The position numbers and the translations under genes were made by a program. Positions 1 to 9,343 of a stretch of 64,000 nt of DNA are shown here, piece by piece. Under the pieces are notes generated by a model. It searched no databases. It had not been told where the DNA came from and saw only the letters and a program-made list of their open reading frames with translations. Source of the stretch: Bradyrhizobium sp. 186 (GTDB lineage: Bacteria; Pseudomonadota; Alphaproteobacteria; Rhizobiales; Xanthobacteraceae); the NCBI RefSeq assembly GCF_023101685.1, contig NZ_CP082164.1, forward strand, positions 8,680,001 through 8,744,000, in the 5' to 3' direction. Each line of letters starts with the position of its first letter. Position 1 is the stretch's first letter.

Positions 1-18
1 GAGAATATAACAAGAACA

Positions 19-46
19 CCGAGTCGTGTCCCGACTCGGCAGTTTT
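19..46 (+). terminator. Possible intrinsic terminator
   Basis: Arms CCGAGTCG (19-26) and CGACTCGG (32-39) pair perfectly around a 5-base loop and are followed by CAGTTTTG. The T-run is short, so termination is only plausible. It could end a gene lying left of the window. Confidence 0.35.
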
Positions 47-251
47 GTGGGCGGCGAGCGGCTCGGCCGAGACAAGCAGCACGACCCGAGCTGCGAGGGC
101 ACATGAAAGTGGCGAGTCCGAAGGCTGCACATGGAATCCGGTGCTCTGCCCCCTTTGTTAGCCTTACCCAGCAAGGTTTCCGTTTGAAAAGCGATGATGT
201 GTGCTACCCGGCCTTAGGTAGCGCCGGTATTGTCGGGCTTTCATTGAACCT

Positions 252-665
252 TTGCGTGCGCATGTGAGCTTTCAGCTGTCCATACTGAAGATACTTGCCG
301 GGCAGCCGGGCGGCCGAGCCAGACTTGAACTCGTCAAACAGCACTTGGCCATCTTTTACACCAGCGGGCCCGAGTGGCCGGCGCGCATGAAGCGCATCGC
401 AAGCCGCGAGCCGAACCTCGATATCTTCGGACAAAAGCTCATCGACCGGGAGGTGGGATACTGGACCATCACTGAGGAGGGACGGAAGGTCCTTGAGGCC
501 CTTGAGAAGCTCGATCGATATGTGGCGCAAGGCCAGCCCGAGGCACAGGCCGATGAGCCAGCTGGCGATGAGCGACCGCCATTGCCGGCTGCGCCGCCAC
601 GACCGATCGCCCGCAGGAACCGTCCTCAGCGTAAACGGTTGTGGGTCAGGCAGCTCTTCGATTAG
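252..665 (+). CDS. Small winged-helix-like hypothetical protein
   Basis: About 137 residues. Residues 5-85 have the alternating helix and strand pattern of a winged helix, and the segment around residues 68-80 (GYWTITEEGRKVL) is the typical wing followed by the final helix, as in N-terminal domains of Mrr-like proteins. The C-terminal 40 residues are proline- and arginine-rich and probably disordered. The start is uncertain: codon 252 is TTG, with a GTG at 264 as an alternative, and no clear ribosome-binding site is visible. It lies 29 bp upstream of a broken cold-shock gene. Function is unknown; DNA binding is an inference from the fold. Confidence 0.55.
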   Translation: MRAHVSFQLSILKILAGQPGGRARLELVKQHLAIFYTSGPEWPARMKRIASREPNLDIFGQKLIDREVGYWTITEEGRKVLEALEKLDRYVAQGQPEAQADEPAGDERPPLPAAPPRPIARRNRPQRKRLWVRQLFD

Positions 666-694
666 ATCGCGGAACTTCAGTTTGAAATAATGCA

Positions 695-902
695 ATGGCA
701 ATGGGGACTGTGAAGTGGTTCAACGCGACCAAGGGATACCGGCTTCATCCAGCCAGAAGACGGGGGAGCTGACGTCTTCGTTCACATCAGCGCGGTCGAG
801 AAGGCCGGCTACACCAATCTCGCGGAAGGCGTTCGGGTCAGCTACGAGCTGATGGCTGGTCGTTCGGGCAAGATGAGCGCCGAAAATCTGCGCATCGGCT
901 GA
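695..902 (+). pseudogene. cspA: Cold-shock protein, frameshifted by one extra base
   Basis: The first 15 codons give the RNP1-type start of a bacterial cold-shock domain (MAMGTVKWFNATKGY). An extra C at about 740 throws the frame to an early TGA. Removing that base restores GFIQPEDGG, then DVFVHISAVEKAGY and the C-terminus SAENLRIG, with a stop at 900-902. The restored protein would have 68 residues, the normal CspA length in Bradyrhizobium. Both nucleic-acid-binding motifs (KGYGFI and VFVHIS) are present in the restored frame. As written the gene cannot make a cold-shock protein; a base-calling error is the alternative. Confidence 0.85.
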
Positions 903-1077
903 TCGACTTGCCCTGAGGAACCTGCCAAGCTTTGGCGTTTCTGAATTAGCTTCTGGCTTGCGCGAGAAGTCATCGACTCAGCAAATCTCCCGGCACCGCT
1001 GAGGCCGTTTCCTGTCCGACGCACGATCAGCGCTGCGCATCGGAGCGCCGTGCGAGGCGCTTATCGGGATCGCATTT

Positions 1078-2178
1078 TCAAGCAGACATTGCAGCGAGGG
1101 ATGCGACAAATCTCTCGGCTGCTTCAACGCGCGAGCACTGGATCCGTTCGTTCACTCCGTGGGACGAGCGAAGATCGATCTCACCATACAGGCAGATCGG
1201 TAGCTCCCGGTTGTTTTTGAAGCGCCGGTCCGGGCCGCCCTTACGATTCACGTAGCGCCAGGTCTGGTCTACGACAGTCGCGTCGGCGGGCGGCGTCTCT
1301 TCCTCGATAAAGCGAGCGCTTCGAAACATGAATTCAACGTCTTCGTAGCCGAACCCGGCAACAGTCTTGCCGGTAGTAACCAGGATCGCGTCAGGTGTCA
1401 GATAGAACGTCTCTTTTCCGAGTGGCAACTTCAGGAAATCGACGTTGCTTTTGACCAGCGGTGGCTTCTCCCTGGCTAACGAAATCTGGTGTCTTTGAAT
1501 CAGCTTCGAGGCGCCCGCGCTGCGTTTCCAATCCGTTTCTTGTCGCTCAAGAGGGACATTCCATATGCGACCGCAACTCGCCAAGTCATGGAATGCGCGG
1601 GTCAGGGCCTCAAACCGCGCTGACTGCTCCGCTGGCAGCTCGTACGCGAGCGACACGGTACTCGTTTCGAGGCCATGGATGGCCAGAGATCCGAGGACAA
1701 GAACCAGCCCAGCGGTCAGAAGAAAGGCTGCAACAGGAGGAACGGCCGAAGCTGAAGCCGCGAGCTTGAGGGCACCGAACGCGAAGAGCACCGACAATAG
1801 CGCGATGAGTAGCTTGCATCGGCGCCAGCGGGTTCGGCCGGCTGCCAAGGTCTGTGCAATCTCGATGGTCGAGTTGGCGACCAGGTCATCGATCGAAGCA
1901 CTGTCGATGACAGTGCCTTCGTCCGAACCGATTGGTCCACGGGGCGGGAAATTGGGCGTTTCCGGCAGAGGGGGCGGCGATGCACCAACCGATGCGTAGG
2001 GCTGATAGGACGTCCACGACACCCCCGAGCCTGGCAGGCCCACGGTCGTTCTCGTGCCGTGCGGCCCGATGGTGTAATGCAGTCCGCGCGGGCCAAGCGA
2101 GACGCTCGCTCCACTGCCGCTTAGATTTAAGCGGACGCCCGGGATAATCTTAAAACTACGGCGAAATCGGAAACCCAT
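1078..2178 (-). CDS. DUF4236 domain membrane protein
   Basis: About 366 residues from the ATG at 2178, chosen because MGFRFRRSF is the usual first residue block of DUF4236. Residues 1-60 form the glycine-rich DUF4236 domain (LNLSGSGASVSLGPRGLHYT and TTVGLPGSGVSWTSY). Two hydrophobic segments at roughly residues 122-142 and 145-168 are probable membrane helices, followed by a soluble C-terminal half of about 190 residues with no family I recognise. The domain is widespread in bacteria without a defined role. It is probably an inner-membrane protein with a cytoplasmic C-terminal domain, but the topology is not shown by the sequence. Intact reading frame. Confidence 0.75.
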   Translation of the reverse strand: MGFRFRRSFKIIPGVRLNLSGSGASVSLGPRGLHYTIGPHGTRTTVGLPGSGVSWTSYQPYASVGASPPPLPETPNFPPRGPIGSDEGTVIDSASIDDLVANSTIEIAQTLAAGRTRWRRCKLLIALLSVLFAFGALKLAASASAVPPVAAFLLTAGLVLVLGSLAIHGLETSTVSLAYELPAEQSARFEALTRAFHDLASCGRIWNVPLERQETDWKRSAGASKLIQRHQISLAREKPPLVKSNVDFLKLPLGKETFYLTPDAILVTTGKTVAGFGYEDVEFMFRSARFIEEETPPADATVVDQTWRYVNRKGGPDRRFKNNRELPICLYGEIDLRSSHGVNERIQCSRVEAAERFVASLAAMSA

Positions 2179-2255
2179 CTGGAATCGGTCGCAAGTTGTT
2201 TGTTTGCTTCTTATCGCGCACAGATCGAACGCCTTCAAGAGCGCGAGACAGGAGA

Positions 2256-3117
2256 CTACAGATCATTTGAAAGCCGCCCGGACCGGGAAGCGCAAGCCGC
2301 TCGGTCCGCAATATAAGGGATCTCTGAGCGCTTGATCGTCAAGCGCATACGATGTGTGGCCAGTAGGGCTTCCACGGCGATTGTTTGCTATCGCCCCAAC
2401 GCGGGCCCGATGATGATTTCTTCGATGCCGCAATTATTGGGATGAAGAGCAGTATTGTTGATGACGACTTTGTCGAACAGACAAGCCCGGTAAGGAACAA
2501 GTCCGGCTGGTGAGACACGTGTCTTCAGGTCGCCAGGCCAGGAAACTCCCAACCCAAACCAGGCGCGACTCGCACTCCTCTTGGAAGGGTTGGTTCTTGA
2601 GAACAAGAGCAGTCTTCAACGCATGCGGCCACCAGGTCCTGACTTGCGCGCGGGCGCCCTCCGGCTCATCCGTTCCTTCCACCAGGCGTCCGATGAGCAG
2701 CGTCACCGCCCTATCAGCCGCCGCTCGCTGTTGCTCTGTGTCATAGAGGACCGGCGTGATATCAAAGTCCTGGGCTGCAGCGTTCTGCAAAAGCCAGTCT
2801 GCACTGAAGCCGATTGAGAATCCTTGTCCACGATTGTAGCCTCGCCATTGCGAGAGCAGATCGCCTTCAGATGTCAGAGATCCGACGAAGCCATGAACTT
2901 CGCTGCTATGTTGACGAAAGAGTGCGACCGTCTCCCAGGCAAGCGATGAGATATCTCTGATCTGGTCGCCACGACGGTCGATTGCGTCGAGGACGATCTT
3001 CCAGCCGTGCAGAAACTCCGATGTATCGTTGAGAAAGCGATAGTGTGACGTCCATAGCGAGGGGCTGGCCACGATGCCATGGAGACCTGCGGCGGATGTG
3101 TAGTGGTACAGAATCAT
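2256..3117 (-). pseudogene. DUF2971 family protein, broken by a frameshift and a TAG
   Basis: Starting at the ATG at 3117, the translation opens with the DUF2971 hallmark MILYHYTS and continues through FLNDTSEF and SQWRGYNRGQGFSIGFS. Around 2520-2560 the family sequence moves to another frame, where it reads RVSPAGLVPYRACLFDK and IEEIIIGPALGR. It then meets TAG at 2388-2390. Past the TAG the same frame still reads family-like sequence (AVEALLATHRM, then KRSEIPY) down to a stop at 2256-2258. At least two lesions therefore inactivate it. DUF2971 proteins have no settled function. The call as a pseudogene is firm; the exact frameshift base is not. Confidence 0.8.
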
Positions 3118-3309
3118 TCGTTTCCTCGATGGCCGAGCGATGGATTTCAAACAAACGCGATGACGGGCTGCTTGCGGTCAGCTTCAACAAAGAGATCGAG
3201 AATATCTCGAACACTGATCTTCATGGAGTCTGAGCCTTAAGAGAAGGGGCGGCGCTGGGCCGTGCGCCAGCGCGCGGTGACAGAAATGATCTGATCCAGC
3301 TCAGTGTCC

Positions 3310-3660
3310 TCAATTTGTGCCTTGAGGATCCTGATCTCGGCCTTTCGCCCGAGAGAGCACAGCGATCGGGCGATCCCATCTCGGGCCACGGACCTGGTGG
3401 ATTGCCGCTCCAATTACGTCATTGAGTTCCGTTCCAGTACCCCTGGTCCGTTTCCAATCGATATCCAACAGCTGGGCCCGCAATGCGTATACTGACGCAC
3501 TCGATCTCCCAAGTGCCTTCGTTGTCTCGTCATTCAGCTTGAAGCCTTTATTCGCGCAAAAAGGACCGGGCCTGCCCCCTCTGACCAACAGTTGGCCATA
3601 TATGTAGGAGACCCCCGGCGGGCATGCCCGAGCCTCCTTGGAGGTTAGCGTACATTGCAT
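3310..3660 (-). CDS. Doubtful small ORF
   Basis: A 116-codon open frame in an otherwise empty 580-bp gap upstream of the DUF2971 remnant. A middle segment (ETTKALGRSSASVYALRAQL) resembles the recognition half of small HTH proteins, but the ends look random and no ribosome-binding site stands out. It may be a decayed DNA-binding protein or chance. I would not rely on it. Confidence 0.25.
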   Translation of the reverse strand: MQCTLTSKEARACPPGVSYIYGQLLVRGGRPGPFCANKGFKLNDETTKALGRSSASVYALRAQLLDIDWKRTRGTGTELNDVIGAAIHQVRGPRWDRPIAVLSRAKGRDQDPQGTN

Positions 3661-3695
3661 AGAGCCTTTCTCCTTTCGCTAAATTTGGCGGAGAC

Positions 3696-5264
3696 TCACC
3701 AGTTGCGCTGCGCTCGCAGCAACATTGTCAGCGTGCTCTGGTCCTTTAACGCGTAGGTAGCAGTTGGCTTCGCGACAGCCGACTGCAGCGGCAATGTTAC
3801 CGTGCTTCCGCTCGCGTATTTTTGGTCGAGCATGGTGTAGGCGAGGTCGGCCGTAAAGGTCAGATTCCTGACCGGGGTCCAGCGCGTGACGACGCCAACA
3901 GCCCCGTAATTGAAGTCGGGATTACAGCCAGCCATGCCGCTCGAAAGTGCAAGTCCCGCAACGAAAGCATTGCAGATATAGCCCTTGGCAGTGCTTCCAT
4001 ATCGAACGGCAGCCCACCCGCCATAAATGGCCGTATTCCACAGCGGATCCCAGTTATGGGTGTAGCCACCGCGGAAGCCGTAGGTCGTGGTCAACTCCTG
4101 ACCGGCGCCCGCAACGAACACGGAGTCAGACAGACCGGCCAGGCCGACGCTCTGGTAACCGCTAGCCATGCCCGTACCGCCGTACATCGCGTATGTGGTC
4201 GCCATCAGGTCGTTGAAGTTGTAGCGGGTCGCACCATTCGTATACGCGGCGGACAAGTTAATCGTGTCACCTGGCCCGGTCGGGATGTTTTTGAGTGATA
4301 AGGCCAACTGAGCAGCCCAGCCCCACTTGTCGCCTGGATGGCCGGTGGTTTCGTCAACGCCGTAATAGGCCGCATGGTTATCATGCGCAGCAAGTGACGC
4401 CTGAAAGAGGCCCCAGGCCTGGTCGACGCGGGCCATCGCGATAAGGTCAGGCGAGCGCGAAGCGCCGATGTCGTTGGCGCCGTAGGCCGCCGTCGCGAGG
4501 CCGGCAGCCGTGGCGCCGCTCACGTTCCAGATGTTGGTTGTACCATAGATGACTTGATCCTGGGTCGAGAGCGACCCTGTGACGCCTTGGCCGAAGTCGG
4601 CGGTATAGGTCAACTGGTTCACGCCAGTGACCCAGCCACCCCCACCGGGTAGATCGTCATATTCGTTCGCCGGATAGTTGGTCCAAGGCGCAGAGAACTG
4701 CGAGACCGCCTTTCCCACGGTAAAGCCGGCGAATTGGATGAAGGCGGAGTAGACGCCGAGCGATCCCTGTGCGATCGCTCCACTGCCCTGTCCTCCGGCC
4801 ACAGCTGCGTTATAGGTGGTTGCGCCTCCGACTTCGCCTGTACCGGCCCCGGTATAGCCACCCGAGGTCCAGCTGAACACGCCTTGGAAGAAGGTGCGAA
4901 CCGCGCCGTACTCGGTCGCAGTCCGCGTGTCGATGCTCAAGCTCTCCCGCGACCGCCACGTGTAGTAGTTGCTGAGGCGGTTTCGAGCTCCCGCCACACC
5001 ATTAGCTGCTGGGTCAAAGTCGCTGTTGCTGTTCAACACCAAGTCAGCGCGCAAGTAACCACCCAGCTTGATGCACGTGTCCGTGCCCGGAATGTAGTAG
5101 AAGCCGGCGCCATATGGCGAGCAAACCTTCACGTACTCGATCGCTTTGGACTTGACCGGAAGATCAGCTGCTTGTGCAGCTTGCAGCGCGAATAAGCCTG
5201 CCGCTGATGTCACGACAAGCCGTTTGATCGTTGGATGTGGAGAGCTCAAATTTGAGAACGTCAT
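3696..5264 (-). CDS. Outer-membrane porin (Porin_2 / Bradyrhizobium Omp type)
   Basis: 522 residues from the ATG at 5264, which has AGAGGA nine bases upstream. A signal peptide of about 32 residues (hydrophobic core LVVTSAAGLFAL, cleavage after AAQA) is followed by the typical mature start ADLPVKSKAIEYVKVC and the motif YYIPGTDTCIKLGGYLRADL. The rest is a chain of amphipathic strands rich in G, Y, T and N, ending in an aromatic C-terminal residue (LLRAQRNW), the signal for BAM-mediated assembly. These trimeric beta-barrel porins let small solutes cross the outer membrane of Bradyrhizobium and relatives, which usually carry several paralogues. Intact and monocistronic. Confidence 0.92.
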   Translation of the reverse strand: MTFSNLSSPHPTIKRLVVTSAAGLFALQAAQAADLPVKSKAIEYVKVCSPYGAGFYYIPGTDTCIKLGGYLRADLVLNSNSDFDPAANGVAGARNRLSNYYTWRSRESLSIDTRTATEYGAVRTFFQGVFSWTSGGYTGAGTGEVGGATTYNAAVAGGQGSGAIAQGSLGVYSAFIQFAGFTVGKAVSQFSAPWTNYPANEYDDLPGGGGWVTGVNQLTYTADFGQGVTGSLSTQDQVIYGTTNIWNVSGATAAGLATAAYGANDIGASRSPDLIAMARVDQAWGLFQASLAAHDNHAAYYGVDETTGHPGDKWGWAAQLALSLKNIPTGPGDTINLSAAYTNGATRYNFNDLMATTYAMYGGTGMASGYQSVGLAGLSDSVFVAGAGQELTTTYGFRGGYTHNWDPLWNTAIYGGWAAVRYGSTAKGYICNAFVAGLALSSGMAGCNPDFNYGAVGVVTRWTPVRNLTFTADLAYTMLDQKYASGSTVTLPLQSAVAKPTATYALKDQSTLTMLLRAQRNW

Positions 5265-6533
5265 TGCCCTATCCTCTGGGTCAGAACCTGTGCGGGCGAG
5301 GCTGTATCGTTGGGACGCAAACATTCGGTGACAGACATCTACTCGTGCGATGAGACGTTCTGATTTGATGATGCAGTGCCAAGAAAACGCGATCGGCTTG
5401 AAAAACAGGAGCAATATCGATCGCGGGTCGACGCCCAGAGTGACCCAAGAAATTCCATTGAGAGCTTGACGGAGCTTTCTGGCTTTTCCTGTTGCGTGTT
5501 CGTGATAGCAGCACCTCAGTGGATAGAATGTGGGCACACTGCATTTGCAGCTGAAATCTCAGCCGCCTCTGTCGGGTTTGGCGCGCCTGCAGCGCCGAGG
5601 TGGCTTCGTCAGAGCTAAGGCTGCGTTTGCCGATACTTAATGTGAGTACTATGGGGTCCGCACGGCGCTTTACTATTGCCGGTCGCGCTGAATGCCAAAG
5701 GAACGACCTTGAAGTTGAGTCCACCCCCGATCAGGTTACGCACAGTGAGCGGCGCAGGTGGCGGTCACCGGAAATGGGCTCAGCAAGAACGGGCGGAAAG
5801 TGAAGCTCGGCTCTTTCTGCCAGCCGATGTCCGGCCTGTATGAGCTTGAGGCAGGCAGGTGCTCGATCAGATCGCCAAACGCGACCCTTTGGTCATGAGT
5901 AGCCAGGTCTCAAGTCCGGCCTAGACTCAGTGCAAACTGCACGCGCGAGACTCGATGCAAATTCACGCCCACGAGCACCGATCGTATGTCGCGCCACAAG
6001 CCTGGTCTCCCGGGTTAGGTCGACTTCCCGATCCCGCGAACAGCGCGATCCGTATCCTCTCTCGTTTTCCGACCAGAGAGAGAAGCTCCGCCATTGATCC
6101 GCCGGCCGCAGATTCAAGATCAAGAATCCAAAGGTGATGCTCGCGCGCAGCGCCGTCGTCAGCTGCCGACATTTTATCCCGAGCTCATCATCAAGGCCGC
6201 ATGCAGCAAGACAGAAAATTATGGCCTGCTCTGAAGTTTCGCCTTCACGCTCAAGATGATGGTGCGCGTGTACGTCACCGCATGATCAGCTCATGCAGCC
6301 GATTGGTGATACCGCCACGCTCGCGAAACCCGGCACACAGCTTGGCCAAGCCGGCAAAGCTCACATGTCCAGCGGTCCATCAAGCCCAGCCGCTCGGGCC
6401 CACCCTGGGGATCGTGCCTCCGGTCAACGAAGCGCCCTTCCCTATTCGAACGCGGCCGCCGCGAGATCGCTGCAGGTGGTCGAAAGGCAGGATGTTGCGG
6501 GGCTGAGGGATCGAAAGCAGGGTTCTGGAGGGC
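5265..6533. other. Intergenic stretch, 1.27 kb
   Basis: Between the porin start and the end of the ABC operon. It must hold the porin promoter just above 5264. No coding frame with family features was recognised on either strand; the open frames here are short with random-looking translations. Confidence 0.5.
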
Positions 6534-7412
6534 TCATGATAATGACTTATCGATCCGATCGCGCAGCCAATCGCCAACGAGCGAAATCGACAAAGTCGTG
6601 AGCGAGATGACCAGCGAAGGGAGCACAAGGATCCAGGGAGCACGGGTCAGATAGTCACGACCGTAGCCGACCATATTGCCAAGCGACGTAAGCGGAGGCT
6701 GCACTCCAAGTCCAAGAAAGCTAAGGCCGCTCTCGAGCAAGATGACGTCCGGAAATGCGAGCGTCATGGTGACGATCAAGGTCGACGCGATGTTTGGCAT
6801 GATGTGGCGCAGGTAGACGCGCCATGGCCTTGCGCCAAGCTGGCGTACGGCGATCACATAGGCTTGCTCGTTGGAACTCATGGCAAGCGCGCGGGTGACA
6901 CGCGCGTAGCGTTCCCATCCGTGCAGACCAATGAGCCCGACGAAGAGGAGCAGAGAGTTGCCGAAGAAAGCAAGCACCGCGAGCGCCAAGACGAGAAACG
7001 GCATGCTTGCCTGGAAATCCACGCAACCGAGGATGACCTGCTCTACCCAGCCGCGGAAGTGAGCGGCCAAAACGCCAAGCGTGATGCCAAGGACGGCGCC
7101 GAGCAACGTCGCTCCGAAGGCAATAAGTAGGCTGATGCGGATGGATATGACCAGGCGCGCCAGGACGTCCCGGCCGAGTTCGTCTGAACCAAAGGGATGC
7201 GCCATGGTTCCGCCGAGGCCAAGAGGTGCAGCAAGGCGATGATGAAGGTCGAGGGCTGCATAGTCATAAGGGGTGAGGCGATCAGCGAAGATTGCGACAA
7301 GAAGCATGAGCGCCAGCCAGGCAACCGCAATTGCGACCCCGCGGTCACGCCACCACCACAGACTGCGCATCCTCGAAGTCGGCAGAACTCGGTCTGCGGA
7401 AATGCTCGACAA
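6534..7412 (-). CDS. ABC peptide-type permease, DppC/OppC family
   Basis: 292 residues, last gene of the operon, starting one base after the stop of the DppB-type permease. The N-terminus has one membrane helix (about residues 25-45), then a periplasmic stretch containing PFGSDELGRDVL, the usual OppC_N/DppC signature, then five more helices. The EAA loop that docks on the ATPases is visible around residues 190-205 (RQLGARPWRVYLRHIMPN). With the DppB-type partner it forms the membrane channel for a peptide-like substrate. Intact. The substrate cannot be read from the permease; the neighbouring phosphonate genes suggest a phosphono-amino acid or peptide. Confidence 0.9.
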   Translation of the reverse strand: MSSISADRVLPTSRMRSLWWWRDRGVAIAVAWLALMLLVAIFADRLTPYDYAALDLHHRLAAPLGLGGTMAHPFGSDELGRDVLARLVISIRISLLIAFGATLLGAVLGITLGVLAAHFRGWVEQVILGCVDFQASMPFLVLALAVLAFFGNSLLLFVGLIGLHGWERYARVTRALAMSSNEQAYVIAVRQLGARPWRVYLRHIMPNIASTLIVTMTLAFPDVILLESGLSFLGLGVQPPLTSLGNMVGYGRDYLTRAPWILVLPSLVISLTTLSISLVGDWLRDRIDKSLS

Positions 7413-8345
7413 TTATTGCCTCCCAGAGTGCAACTCGCGCATACGTGGATCGAGCACGCCATAGAGCAGATCGATGGTGACATTGGTGGTAATCATGGCG
7501 GCGGCCACAATGAGCAGGATGCACTGGACGACAGCCAAATCACGGCTCGCAACCGAGACGACCAGCAGACTGCCAATGCCTGGCCACGAAAAAACGCTTT
7601 CGACGAGCACCGTTCCCGCGATGAGATTGCCAACCATGAAGCCGACGATGGTCAGCACCGCTATCGCGGCGTTGGGCAGAGCGTGGCCGGTCACGACGCG
7701 GGGCCAAGGCACACCCTTGGCGCTGGCGGCACGAATGTAGGGCTGTCCAAGCACCTCGAGCATGGCGCTGCGGCTGAAGCGGGCCAAAACGGCTGCGCCG
7801 CCCAGACCGAGGGTAACGACAGGCAGCACCAAATGCTGCCAAGTGCCGGCGCCGCCCGAGGGGAACCAGGGGAGCTCGACTGCGAACGCCAGTACGAACA
7901 CGAGGCCAAGCACGAAAGATGGGACGGTGAAGCCCACGACCGCTACCATCATCACCAATCGATCCGCGATGCTATCTCGTTTGAGGGCCGCGTAGATGCC
8001 GGCCGGAATGCCGATCAACAGATTGAGGATGAGTGCCGGCGCGGTCAGCATCAGCGTGACAGGAATGCGCTCGGCGACGACGGTGATCGCGGAACGCCCG
8101 TCACGCATCGATTGGCCGAGATCTCCATGAACGACCGCGAAGAGGTATCTGAGGTATTGCATCCAGAGTGGCGCATCGAGCCCCCAGGCCTTTCGGAAGG
8201 CCTCGACCGCTTCCGCCGGGGTTTCCGGCGACAATAACGCACGGGCGGGATCGCCAGCGGCGCGCAGCACTACGAATGCGAATGTGACCACAACTGCGAT
8301 GGTCAGCAACGCGCGCGCCAAGCGGACCACTATGAAGCGAGCCAT
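7413..8345 (-). CDS. ABC peptide-type permease, DppB/OppB family
   Basis: About 310 residues. Two ATGs lie in tandem at 8348 and 8345; AAGGAGG just upstream gives better spacing to the second, and the first overlaps the TGA of the upstream ATPase gene, a sign of translational coupling. The protein has the family order: N-terminal helix (FIVVRLARALLTIAVVV), periplasmic loop with the DPARALLSPETP segment, and the YIRAASAKGVPWPRVVTGHALPNA coupling loop near residue 205, plus six predicted helices. It pairs with the DppC-type permease encoded immediately downstream. Intact. Confidence 0.9.
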   Translation of the reverse strand: MARFIVVRLARALLTIAVVVTFAFVVLRAAGDPARALLSPETPAEAVEAFRKAWGLDAPLWMQYLRYLFAVVHGDLGQSMRDGRSAITVVAERIPVTLMLTAPALILNLLIGIPAGIYAALKRDSIADRLVMMVAVVGFTVPSFVLGLVFVLAFAVELPWFPSGGAGTWQHLVLPVVTLGLGGAAVLARFSRSAMLEVLGQPYIRAASAKGVPWPRVVTGHALPNAAIAVLTIVGFMVGNLIAGTVLVESVFSWPGIGSLLVVSVASRDLAVVQCILLIVAAAMITTNVTIDLLYGVLDPRMRELHSGRQ

Positions 8346-9343
8346 CATGCCTCCTTGTCGAGTTCGGCACCATGAGCGCCGATCAGATGGCAGGCGACGC
8401 GGCGCCCGTCGGGAACGGATCTGAGCTTTGGGACGAACCGCGCGCAAAGTGGAAGCGCTACCGGACAGCGAGGATGGAATGCGCAGCCGCCCGGTCGCGC
8501 AGCCGGATCGGGCGGATCTCCTTGCAGGATCGTGCGAGACCGATGTCTCCCCGGCCTGGGCACCGCGGAAACGAGCGCCCGCGAATAGGGATGCAAAGGA
8601 TCCAGAAGAACCGCCTCAGAGGCGCCTTCCTCGACGATGGCGCCGAGATACATCACAGCAATCCGGTCGCTGAGCAGCCGGACTACTCGCAAATCATGGC
8701 TGATGAAGATCATCGCCATGCGCCGCCGCGCCTGCAGATCCTGCAGAAGATTGATCACTTGCGCCTGGATCGAGACGTCGAGCGCCGATACTGGCTCGTC
8801 GCAGACAATGAGATCTGGATCGGTCGCAAGCGCTCGGGCCAGGACAGCACGCTGGCGCTGGCCGCCTGAAAGCTCGTGCGGAAAGCGCCTAAGGTGATCG
8901 GTCCTAAGCCCCACATCCGCGAGAAGCGCATTGACCCGCCCCTTTCGTTCCGACTTGCTGCCAAGCCGATGAATTTCGAGCGGCTCGGCTATTTGCGCGC
9001 CGATCGTCAGGCGGGGATCGAGCGCACCTAGCGGATCCTGAAATACCATTTGGATTCGCATCCTGAGCCGGCGCCATCGAATATCGCCGATAGCAGGCAA
9101 AGCTTCTCCGCCGAAGGTCACCGAGCCGGCATCTGGTCGGTCCAGGCCGATCAGGAGCCGGCCCGTCGTGGACTTACCACAGCCGGATTCGCCAACCAGT
9201 CCGAGCGTTTCGCCGCGAGCCAGCTGCAGAGAGAGCCCATTGACCGCGTGGACCATCGCTGGACGCTGGAAAAGGCCCTGTGGCAAGCAATATCGGCGGA
9301 CAAGCCCATCGGCTTGGAGGATCGGCGGAGCAGTTTCGATCAT
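8345..9343 (-). CDS. ABC transporter ATPase, DppF/OppF family
   Basis: 332 residues. The ATP-binding motifs are complete: Walker [13 protein letters not shown] near residue 55, Q-loop in MVFQDPLGALDPR, signature LSGGQRQR near residue 160, Walker B DLIVCDEPVSALD and the H-loop ISHDLRVV. The C-terminal oligopeptide-transporter extension with conserved cysteines (GCAFHPRCPVALPLC) is present; in relatives this segment can bind an iron-sulfur cluster. The start overlaps the end of the DppD-type gene by four bases and the stop overlaps the permease start, so the genes are translationally coupled. Confidence 0.92.
   Translation of the reverse strand: MIETAPPILQADGLVRRYCLPQGLFQRPAMVHAVNGLSLQLARGETLGLVGESGCGKSTTGRLLIGLDRPDAGSVTFGGEALPAIGDIRWRRLRMRIQMVFQDPLGALDPRLTIGAQIAEPLEIHRLGSKSERKGRVNALLADVGLRTDHLRRFPHELSGGQRQRAVLARALATDPDLIVCDEPVSALDVSIQAQVINLLQDLQARRRMAMIFISHDLRVVRLLSDRIAVMYLGAIVEEGASEAVLLDPLHPYSRALVSAVPRPGRHRSRTILQGDPPDPAARPGGCAFHPRCPVALPLCARFVPKLRSVPDGRRVACHLIGAHGAELDKEA

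Noticed and set aside
7197..8237. 346-codon frame opposite the DppB/DppC permease genes
   Set aside because: Charged, low-complexity antisense translation; sense genes have full family motifs.
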